Positions 57,854 to 64,000 of a DNA stretch of 64,000 nucleotides are shown here, piece by piece. Location of the stretch: NCBI RefSeq assembly GCF_001050015.1, contig NZ_CVTB01000111.1:108238-172237 (forward strand), in the 5' to 3' direction. Under the pieces are notes generated by a model. It ran no database searches. It saw nothing but the letters and a program-made list of their open reading frames with translations, and had not been told where the DNA came from. The translations under genes and the position numbers were made by a program. Source of the stretch: Mycolicibacterium malmesburyense (GTDB lineage: Bacteria > Actinomycetota > Actinomycetes > Mycobacteriales > Mycobacteriaceae). Each line of letters opens with the position of its first letter. Position 1 is the first letter of the stretch.

Positions 57854-58656
57854 GCGATGACGTGCTGCTGAGTTCCGACAGCGATGGGGTGCGGACCCTG
57901 ACGCTGAACCGGCCGGACCGCAAGAACGCGATCAACGCGCAGTTGTGGGGGGACCTGGCCGATGCCCTGCGGGCAGCCGCCCGCGACACCGAGCTTCGCG
58001 CATTGGTGATCACCGGCGCGGGTGGGGCGTTCTGCTCGGGCGCCGACATCGGCACACCCGAGGACATCCACCCGCGACACAAGTTACGGCGGCTCACCGA
58101 CGTCGCGCTCGCACTGCACGAACTGTCCGTACCCACCATCGCCAAGGTGACCGGGGTTGCGGTCGGGGCCGGCTGGAACCTGGCGCTCGGTTGTGACTTC
58201 GTGGTGGCGACGCCGGATGCCCGGTTCTGCCAAATCTTTTCGAAGCGCGGCCTGTCGGTCGACCTCGGCGGTTCGTGGCTGCTGCCCAAACTGGTGGGTC
58301 TGCAACAGGCCAAGCGGCTGGTGTTGCTGGCCGACATGATCGACGCCGCGGAGGCCCACTCGCTGGGCCTGGTCACCTGGGTGAGGCCCGCCGACGAGAT
58401 CGACGGCTTCGTCGCCGATCTGGCGGCCCGGCTCGCAGCGGGCCCACCGGTCGCCTTGGCGCAGAGCAAGGCGCTGCTCAACGACGGGGCCAACGCGACG
58501 CTGCGTGAGGCGCTGGCCAATGAGGCCCGCGCACAGCCGGGCAACTTCGCCACCGCGGATTCGGCGGAGGCCTATGCCGCGTTCGCCGCTAAACGCGAGG
58601 CCGTATTTACTGGTCGATGGGCGATCGGGCCCGGATCGGAGAAGAACAATGCGTGA
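57850..58656 (+). CDS. Enoyl-CoA hydratase/isomerase (crotonase family)
   Basis: A 268-residue crotonase: TLNRPDRKNAINAQLWGDL, the oxyanion-hole segments FCSGADIGTPED and IAKVTGVAVGAGWNLALGCD, and FSKRGLSVDLGGSWLLPKLVG, where Asp replaces the second catalytic Glu of classical hydratases, as in isomerase or variant members. GTG 57850 overlaps the CoA-transferase stop, and its own end overlaps the thiolase start by 8 bp. Confidence 0.9.
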   Translation: MSDDVLLSSDSDGVRTLTLNRPDRKNAINAQLWGDLADALRAAARDTELRALVITGAGGAFCSGADIGTPEDIHPRHKLRRLTDVALALHELSVPTIAKVTGVAVGAGWNLALGCDFVVATPDARFCQIFSKRGLSVDLGGSWLLPKLVGLQQAKRLVLLADMIDAAEAHSLGLVTWVRPADEIDGFVADLAARLAAGPPVALAQSKALLNDGANATLREALANEARAQPGNFATADSAEAYAAFAAKREAVFTGRWAIGPGSEKNNA

Positions 58657-59794
58657 AACCGTGATCGTGGAGGCGGTGCGCACGCCGGTCGGCAAGCGCA
58701 ACGGCGGGCTGTCGGAGATGCATGCCGCCGACCTGTCGGCGATCGTGCTCACCGCACTCGTCGAGCGTGCGGGTATCGATCCCGAGATCGTCGACGACGT
58801 GGTGTGGGGTTGTGTGTCTCAGGTCGGCGACCAGTCGAGCAACATCGGCCGCTACGCGGCTCTTGCCGCGGGCTGGCCGGAGACGATCCCCGGCACCACG
58901 GTCAACCGCGCCTGCGGGTCGAGCCAGCAGGCGCTGGATTTCGCGGTCCACGCGGTGATGTCGGGTCAGCAGGACGTCGTCGTCGCCGGCGGGGTCGAGG
59001 TGATGAGCCGGGTGCCGCTCGGTTCGGCGCGGGCCACCGGAATGCCCTACGGGCCCAAGGTCCTCGAACGCTACGGCGATTTCTCGTTCAACCAGGGCAT
59101 CTCGGCGGAGTTGATCGCCCAGAAGTGGGGCTTCTCCCGAACCCGGCTCGACGAGTACTCGGTGCGCTCACACGAGCTGGCCGCTGCCGCGCAGGACAAC
59201 GGCGCGTTCGAATCGCAGATCATGCCGGTCTTCACCGACGGTGAACCAGTCGTGGCTGACGAAGGGGTGCGACGGGGGAGCACGGTGGAGAAGCTCGCGG
59301 GGCTCAAGCCGGCCTTCAAGGACGACGGCGTCATCCATGCGGGGAATTCGTCACAGATCTCCGATGGTGCCGCGGCGCTGCTGGTGATGGCGGCCGACAA
59401 CGCTGTGGCGTTGGGACTGAGCCCAATTGCCCGCTACCGTGCGGGCGCGGTCACCGGTGCCGACCCGGTTCTGATGCTGACCGGTCCGATCCCGGCGACC
59501 GAGAAGGTCCTGCACAAGGCCGGAGTGACCCTCGACGAGGTCGGTGTGTTCGAGGTGAACGAGGCGTTCGCGCCGGTGCCGCTGGCATGGCTGGCCGAGA
59601 CCGGCGCCGACGAAGCCAAGCTCAACCCGCTCGGCGGGGCGATCGCCCTGGGGCATCCACTCGGGGCGTCGGGTGCGGTGCTCATGACGCGCATGCTCAA
59701 CCACATGCGCGACAACGGGATTCGGTTCGGTTTGCAGACCATGTGTGAGGGCGGCGGAACCGCCAACGCGACTTTGGTAGAACTCATCGCCTAG
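58649..59794 (+). CDS. Acetyl-CoA acyltransferase (thiolase)
   Basis: A 381-residue thiolase: IVEAVRTPVGKRNGGLSEMH, nucleophile Cys in VNRACGSSQQAL, NEAFAPVPLAW, GGAIALGHPLGASGAV, and MCEGGGTANAT with the second catalytic Cys, all intact. It performs the cleavage step that completes the cycle of this operon. ATG 58649; 48 open codons before it overlap the hydratase and are rejected. Its last codons (GTAGAACTCATCGCCTAG) are the unit that is tandemly repeated downstream. Confidence 0.93.
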   Translation: MRETVIVEAVRTPVGKRNGGLSEMHAADLSAIVLTALVERAGIDPEIVDDVVWGCVSQVGDQSSNIGRYAALAAGWPETIPGTTVNRACGSSQQALDFAVHAVMSGQQDVVVAGGVEVMSRVPLGSARATGMPYGPKVLERYGDFSFNQGISAELIAQKWGFSRTRLDEYSVRSHELAAAAQDNGAFESQIMPVFTDGEPVVADEGVRRGSTVEKLAGLKPAFKDDGVIHAGNSSQISDGAAALLVMAADNAVALGLSPIARYRAGAVTGADPVLMLTGPIPATEKVLHKAGVTLDEVGVFEVNEAFAPVPLAWLAETGADEAKLNPLGGAIALGHPLGASGAVLMTRMLNHMRDNGIRFGLQTMCEGGGTANATLVELIA

Positions 59795-59900
59795 CGATGG
59801 GGGCAGAACTCATCGCCTAGCGACGTTGGTAGAACTCATCGCCTAGCGACGTTGGTAGAACTCATCGCCTAGCGATGGCGGCAGAACTCATCGCCTAGCG
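59779..59900 (+). repeat. Five-copy 26-bp tandem repeat derived from the thiolase 3' end
   Basis: AGAACTCATCGCCTAGCG recurs at 59779, 59805, 59831, 59857 and 59883, exactly 26 bp apart. The first copy encodes the last residues and stop of the thiolase. Each unit also forms a small hairpin, CATCGC-CTA-GCGATG, perfect in copies 1 and 4 and with one change in copies 2 and 3. It fills most of the 146-bp gap to the next gene. Confidence 0.93.
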
Positions 59901-59940
59901 CTGCTGACGCAGTAAGCACTGATTCCACGGGAGGACCCGC

Positions 59941-61089
59941 GTGCAGAGAACCCTGTTCACCGAAGACCATGAGGCGTTCCGCGAACTCGCCCGTGACTTC
60001 GTCGAAAAGGAAGTGGTCCCGCACTATCCCGAGTGGGAGAAGGGCGGCCGCATGCCTCGCGAGGTGTTCAAGCAGATGGGGTCGCTGGGCATGCTCGGGA
60101 TGGCCATTCCCGAGGAGTACGGCGGAGGTGGGACCCCCGACTATCGCTACAACGTCGTGCTGCAGGAGGAGGCGGCACGCGCACTGGTCACGCTGTCGAC
60201 CGTGCGCACCCAGCTCGAGGTGATCCTCCCGTACTTCCTGCACTACGCGAACGAAGAGCAACGCAAGCGGTGGTTTCCCGGCCTTGCCGCCGGGGAGCTG
60301 CTGACCGCCGTCGCGATGACCGAACCGGGCACCGGATCCGACCTCGCCGGTGTGCGCACCACCGCGGTCCGCGACGGTGACGAGTGGATCCTCAACGGCG
60401 CCAAGACGTTCATCACCGGCGGTATGCAGGCCGACCTCGTAATCGTCGTCGCGCGGACCTCGACCGACCCGGACAACCGGCGCAAGGGGCTCACGTTGTT
60501 CGTCGTCGAGGACGGGATGGCCGGGTTCACCCGGGGCCGTGAGTTGGAGAAGATGGGCTGCAAGGTGCAGGACACCGCCGAACTCTCGTTCGTCGACGTC
60601 CGCGTACCCGCGACCAACATGCTGGGCGAAGAAGGCGAGGCGTTCAGCTACCTGGGCCACAATCTGCCTCAGGAGCGGCTCACCGTCGCCGTCGGATCGG
60701 TCGCGCAGGCACGCTCGGCGATCGCCGCCGCCATCGATTACACCAAGAGCCGCAAGGCGTTCGGCACACCGGTGGCGTCGTTCCAGAACACGAAGTTCGA
60801 GTTGGCGGCCTGCTCGGCGGAGGTGGAGGCCGCACAGGCGATGCTGGATCGCGCTGTGGCCCTGCATGTCGACGGCGAGTTGTCCGGCGCGGATGCGGCC
60901 CGCGTGAAACTGTTCTGCACCGAGATGCAGCAGCGGGTGGTGGACCGCTGCCTGCAGTTGTTCGGCGGCTACGGCTACATGATGGAGTATCCGATCGCTC
61001 GGCTGTACACCGACGCCCGGGTGGCCCGCATCTACGCGGGCACCAGCGAGGTGATGAAGGTGATCATCGCCAAGTCGCTGGGCCTGTAA
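59941..61089 (+). CDS. Acyl-CoA dehydrogenase
   Basis: A 382-residue acyl-CoA dehydrogenase: LFTEDHEAFRELARDFVEKE, AMTEPGTGSDLAGVRT, WILNGAKTFITGGMQADLV, NLPQERLTVAVGSVAQARSA, and the C-terminal ARIYAGTSEVMKVIIAKSLG, with the Glu of GTSEV in the place of the catalytic base in many forms. GTG 59941 follows GGGAGGA. It is separated from the thiolase by the tandem repeat but probably on the same transcript. Converges on the LLM gene with a 4-bp gap. Confidence 0.92.
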   Translation: MQRTLFTEDHEAFRELARDFVEKEVVPHYPEWEKGGRMPREVFKQMGSLGMLGMAIPEEYGGGGTPDYRYNVVLQEEAARALVTLSTVRTQLEVILPYFLHYANEEQRKRWFPGLAAGELLTAVAMTEPGTGSDLAGVRTTAVRDGDEWILNGAKTFITGGMQADLVIVVARTSTDPDNRRKGLTLFVVEDGMAGFTRGRELEKMGCKVQDTAELSFVDVRVPATNMLGEEGEAFSYLGHNLPQERLTVAVGSVAQARSAIAAAIDYTKSRKAFGTPVASFQNTKFELAACSAEVEAAQAMLDRAVALHVDGELSGADAARVKLFCTEMQQRVVDRCLQLFGGYGYMMEYPIARLYTDARVARIYAGTSEVMKVIIAKSLGL

Positions 61090-61093
61090 ACCA

Positions 61094-62014
61094 CTAGGGC
61101 AGCTGCGGTTTGATCTCCTCGATCACCCATTGCGCGTAGTCGAGATACTCGTCGACCCCTGACACCGGCGGCAGGGGCACAGCGCTCACGGTGACGCCCT
61201 GCTGCGCGAGCCAACCGAGCCGGTCGACGATCTCGGCCGCACTCATGCCCGGTCGGCCCTCGGGGTCGTCTTGCACGGTATGGCCCTCGCCGACCCGATT
61301 CGTGCCCAGCCCGTGCACCACGTCGAATGGCCGACCGTCGTAGCCAGGTTGGGACTTGATGAAGTCGAGGCGCTCGGCGATCTTGTCGGGCGGCGTGAGG
61401 AATGACCACCATCCCGAGGCGTACTTCGCCGCCCGGCGCAGTGCCGCGTCCGCATCACCGCCGATCCAGATCGGCAGATGCGGCTTCTGGATCGGCTTGG
61501 GCTCGAAGGCGATCTCATCGAAGGACACATACTTGCCGTCGAAGCTCGGCGATTCACTGGTCCACAGTTCGACAATCGCAGCCAGATACTCGTCGGCGAT
61601 GCGGCCACGTTCATGGAAGGGCACACCCAGGAGTTCGAATTCGCGTTCCAGCCAGCCCACGCCGAACGTCACCATCATGCGGCCGCTGCTCATCCAGTCG
61701 GCGGTGGCCAGCGACTTCGCCAACACGATCGGATGTTGCAGCGGCAGTACCGTGATGCACGAATTGAGCATGATCCGCTGTGTTGCCCCGGCGAGATACG
61801 CCTGAGCCACGGTGGACTGCAGATAATGCGGTCCGGACAGTTCGACGTGATCGTTGGGAATCGCGAAATGCTCGGGCACGGCGATCATGTCGTAACCCCA
61901 CTCGTCGGCGCACTTGGCCATCCGCGTCTGGTCGGCACCGGTCACCGATGCTTCCCACGGCTGCATCATGGCCTTGAGCCGCAGCATGTGCGGAAGGTTG
62001 AAGACGAGTTTCAC
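61094..62014 (-). CDS. LLM-class F420-dependent oxidoreductase
   Basis: A 306-residue luciferase-like protein of the shorter F420-type branch: VPEHFAIPNDHVELSGPHYL, RIMLNSCITVLPLQHPIVLA, and MMVTFGVGWLEREFELLGV. It ends IEEIKPQLP. Start GTG 62014. Substrate unknown. It stands 72 bp after the mycofactocin SDR on the same strand and could share its transcript. Confidence 0.87.
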   Translation of the reverse strand: MKLVFNLPHMLRLKAMMQPWEASVTGADQTRMAKCADEWGYDMIAVPEHFAIPNDHVELSGPHYLQSTVAQAYLAGATQRIMLNSCITVLPLQHPIVLAKSLATADWMSSGRMMVTFGVGWLEREFELLGVPFHERGRIADEYLAAIVELWTSESPSFDGKYVSFDEIAFEPKPIQKPHLPIWIGGDADAALRRAAKYASGWWSFLTPPDKIAERLDFIKSQPGYDGRPFDVVHGLGTNRVGEGHTVQDDPEGRPGMSAAEIVDRLGWLAQQGVTVSAVPLPPVSGVDEYLDYAQWVIEEIKPQLP

Positions 62015-62086
62015 TCAGGACTCCACTCACGTGAATTGGGTGTGATCGATGCACTACACGCTAGCGACTCCACCCGAATTGCCCGG

Positions 62087-62926
62087 CTACTTCAGCATGC
62101 TGCCCGCGTCGATCGTGACCGGAAGACCTGTGATGTAGCGGGATTCGTCCGAGGCGAGGAACAGCACGGCGTTACTGACATCCTCGGGCTCCACCCAGCC
62201 GACGGGGAGCACATGCATGAACTGTGCGGCGACGGCGAGATCGTCGGGTCCGGGATTCTCGAGGTCGGGCCGGAACAGCTTCATGGTTCCCTCGTTCATG
62301 AACAGCGGTGTGTTCACATTCGTGGGGCAGACGGCGTTGACCCGGATCGAGTGCTGACCGAGTTCTACGGCGAATGTGCGCATCAGGCCGATCACGCCGT
62401 GCTTGGCGGCGATGTAATGGCCGGTATGGGGGTAGGGCTTGAGGCCACCGACCGAGCTGGTGAGGATGATCGAACCGCCGTGCCCTGCGGAGAGCAGATG
62501 GGGGACAGCGGCTTTGACGGTCTTCCACACACCAGAGAGATTGACGTCGATCATGTCGCGCCAATCGTCTTCGCTGGTCTTGTCCAGCGTTGCCCCGCCG
62601 TTGCCGATGCCGGCATTGGCGACCACGATGTCCAGCCGGCCCAACTGTTCGACGCCCCCGTCGACGACCGCCTTGAGAGCGTCGTAGTCACGCACGTCGA
62701 CCTCGGCGGTGACGATGCGGCGGTTCAGGTTCTTGACGAGGTCGGCCGTTTCGGCGAGGTCGTCCGGTGTGGCCCATGGGATGTCGTCGTTGCTGGAGAT
62801 CTGCTTGCAGACGTCCACGGCGATGATGTCGGCACCCTCCGCGGCCAGGCGCACCGCGTGGCTGCGGCCCTGGCCCCGCGCCGCGCCGGTTACGAACGCG
62901 ACTTTGCCCTCGACTCGTCCACCCAT
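62087..62926 (-). CDS. Mycofactocin-coupled SDR
   Basis: A 279-residue SDR with FVTGAARGQGRSHAVRLAAEG, the AVDVCKQISSN insertion of mycofactocin-associated enzymes, VANAGIGNGGATLDK, and active site YIAAKHGVIGL. Nearly identical in pattern to the one at 40960. ATG 62926. The upstream region holds TGGTCGATCGATCA, the same site as before the TetR at 63718. Confidence 0.9.
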   Translation of the reverse strand: MGGRVEGKVAFVTGAARGQGRSHAVRLAAEGADIIAVDVCKQISSNDDIPWATPDDLAETADLVKNLNRRIVTAEVDVRDYDALKAVVDGGVEQLGRLDIVVANAGIGNGGATLDKTSEDDWRDMIDVNLSGVWKTVKAAVPHLLSAGHGGSIILTSSVGGLKPYPHTGHYIAAKHGVIGLMRTFAVELGQHSIRVNAVCPTNVNTPLFMNEGTMKLFRPDLENPGPDDLAVAAQFMHVLPVGWVEPEDVSNAVLFLASDESRYITGLPVTIDAGSMLK

Positions 62927-62955
62927 GTGTCCACCTTCTGGCTGCTCGAATAGTT

Positions 62956-62969
62956 TGGTCGATCGATCA
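62956..62969. promoter_or_regulatory. Operator-like palindrome TGGTCGATCGATCA
   Basis: One base from a perfect 14-bp palindrome, with the flank AGTTTG in common with 63736-63749. It lies 30 bp before the mycofactocin SDR start (62926). Confidence 0.7.
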
Positions 62970-63061
62970 GGATCGTGGCACCGATCGGCTCACGTGTCAA
63001 CAGTCGGGCCCGCGAGGCGGAGGGATCGCGGTGTCGCGGCACCGCCGGTCGATGTGCGAGC

Positions 63062-63718
63062 TCAGCCGGGGGGAGGTAGCGACCCGCCCGCGGTCAAGGA
63101 CTCCTTCAGCGATTGCATCCAGCGCTGCATGAAGTCGCGCATCTCGTCGTGTCCGAGCGTGAGGCCGACCGCGTCCTCGTTGCACAGGCTGCGCGCGATC
63201 TGCACGATCAACATCGAAACGGCGACTGGCGGGTAGTCGTCGAGATCGACACCGTTGGCCCGCAGGGCCACGGTGACCGCGGCGGTCTCGATGTCGCGCA
63301 CGCGCTCCGCGTAGGCCTTCAGCTCCGTACGAATCACCTTGCGGTGGTTGGCCAGTGCCATGAACTCGGTGTTCAGGATCGTCCTTCGCAAATCGCTGTT
63401 GATCAGCCACAGCGTGTGCAACGGGTCGTCATCGGTGAGCGCGGCGCGCATGTTCTCCAGGGACGCCTCGGCACCGGCCCGCAACACCTCGACGAACAGG
63501 TCATCCATCGTGGGGAAGTAGTAGTAGACCAGCGCTTGTTTGACCCCGGCCTCGGCCGCCACGCGTCGTGACGTCGCGGCGGCATAGCCCCCGTCGCGCA
63601 TGATCTTCGCGGTGGCCTCGATGAGTCGCTGGCGCGCCCCGACCTCGGCTCGCTTGGCGTTCCCGGCGCGCCCCTCCGTCCGAATGCTTGACCCTCTGTC
63701 ACGACCCGTGATAGGCAT
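63062..63718 (-). CDS. TetR-family regulator
   Basis: A 218-residue TetR protein: basic leader, HTH at about 40-84 (TSRRVAAEAGVKQALVYYYF), then a ligand domain with EFMALANHRKVIRTELKAY and LGHDEMRDFMQRW. Paralogue of the TetR at 31244. It lies between the SDR and the P450, with the same palindrome before all three, so it probably represses them and itself. ATG 63718 has only a weak RBS. Confidence 0.88.
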   Translation of the reverse strand: MPITGRDRGSSIRTEGRAGNAKRAEVGARQRLIEATAKIMRDGGYAAATSRRVAAEAGVKQALVYYYFPTMDDLFVEVLRAGAEASLENMRAALTDDDPLHTLWLINSDLRRTILNTEFMALANHRKVIRTELKAYAERVRDIETAAVTVALRANGVDLDDYPPVAVSMLIVQIARSLCNEDAVGLTLGHDEMRDFMQRWMQSLKESLTAGGSLPPPG

Positions 63719-63735
63719 GGCGCATCCTAACAGTT

Positions 63736-63749
63736 TGATCGATCGATCA
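63736..63749. promoter_or_regulatory. Operator-like palindrome TGATCGATCGATCA
   Basis: A perfect 14-bp palindrome between the divergent TetR (63718) and P450 (63789) genes, repeated with one change at 62956-62969. Confidence 0.72.
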
Positions 63750-63788
63750 GAGTGGCTACGGGCGCCAGGACCGAAAGGACGGCCGTCG

Positions 63789-64000
63789 ATGACCGATCTC
63801 GCCTCGGTGGACTACTTCTCCGACCACGCGATCAGTCAGGATCCCTATGACTACTGGGACCACCTGCGCGAGCAGGGCCCGGTGTTTCGGGAACCGAACT
63901 ACGGCGTCGTCGCCGTCACCGGTTACGCCGAAGTGGTGGCGGCTTTCAAGGATCACGATTCCTTCTCGGCGGTGAACGCGATCGGCGGGCCGTTCCCGCC
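63789..64000 (+). CDS. Cytochrome P450, N-terminal part (runs off the window)
   Basis: The first 70 codons of a P450: DPYDYWDHLREQGPVFREPNYG, then VVAVTGYAEVVAAFKDHDSFS, the usual beta-1/B-helix region. ATG 63789 follows AAAGGACG. The haem loop lies outside the window, so integrity cannot be judged. Divergent from the TetR, with the palindrome between them. Confidence 0.85.
   Translation, partial: MTDLASVDYFSDHAISQDPYDYWDHLREQGPVFREPNYGVVAVTGYAEVVAAFKDHDSFSAVNAIGGPFP

Noticed and set aside
59779..59900. CRISPR-like array
   Set aside because: Units are contiguous 26-bp copies with no variable spacers and no cas genes nearby.

Overview
The window is high-GC DNA of the kind found in Mycobacteriaceae (most likely an environmental Mycolicibacterium-type species). 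This is suggested by a complete mceABCDEF set, mycofactocin-type short-chain dehydrogenases, several F420/flavin luciferase-like oxidoreductases, a WS/DGAT acyltransferase, P450s with a small ferredoxin, and dense ATGA/GTGA start-stop overlaps. No rRNA, tRNA, CRISPR array, phage or transposase gene was seen. Almost everything is catabolic: uptake, hydroxylation, CoA activation and beta-oxidation of some hydrophobic substrate that I cannot name from sequence alone (steroid- or terpenoid-like is plausible).

Layout. 1-9.4 kb: end of an acyl-CoA synthetase, a WS/DGAT gene, then a long minus-strand operon (DUF35 protein, thiolase-like aldolase, double GntR regulator, amidohydrolase, SDR, EthD-like protein, APH-like kinase, LLM). 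9.4-13.8 kb: ferredoxin and amidohydrolase (minus) divergent from aldehyde dehydrogenase and CoA-transferase (plus). 13.8-23 kb: mceABCDEF-fadD with its own promoter and no yrbEAB. 23-34 kb: P450 and acyl-CoA dehydrogenase (minus); an ALDH-like pseudoenzyme, SnoaL-like protein, P450 and reductase (plus); then an HsaA-like flavoprotein/TetR/LLM operon and an SDR. 34-44 kb: a TetR with a decayed SDR behind it, LLM and quinone reductase, two SDRs, an unknown 196-residue protein, and a P450/SDR/kinase operon with its TetR. 44-53 kb: acyl-CoA dehydrogenase and enoyl-CoA hydratase, a DUF559 gene framed by 61-bp inverted repeats, and a seven-gene Rieske oxygenase/acyl-CoA dehydrogenase operon. 53-64 kb: a plus-strand beta-oxidation operon (amidohydrolase, ACAD, SDR, CoA-transferase, enoyl-CoA hydratase, thiolase, a 26-bp tandem repeat, ACAD), then LLM, mycofactocin SDR, TetR and the start of another P450.

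Regulation is the most striking part. Four repeated control motifs divide the window into regulons. (1) A 17-bp block, AAATAGTTGACTCGGTC, covers the -35 box of five promoters between 9.4 and 39.2 kb, including that of the mce operon. (2) GAGAA-N5-TTCTC inverted repeats flank the TetR at 43.3-44.0 kb and recur at 53.0 kb. (3) TTAGTC-N4-GCCTAA occurs just before the start codons at 33.08 and 39.28 kb, with an orphan copy at 34.08 kb. (4) TGRTCGATCGATCA lies before the SDR at 62.9 kb and between the TetR and P450 at 63.7 kb. Together the first and second sets suggest two adjacent catabolic modules with separate inducers. Other points worth attention are an aldehyde dehydrogenase paralogue lacking all three catalytic residues, a mce operon with no neighbouring permease genes, and the DUF559 cassette.
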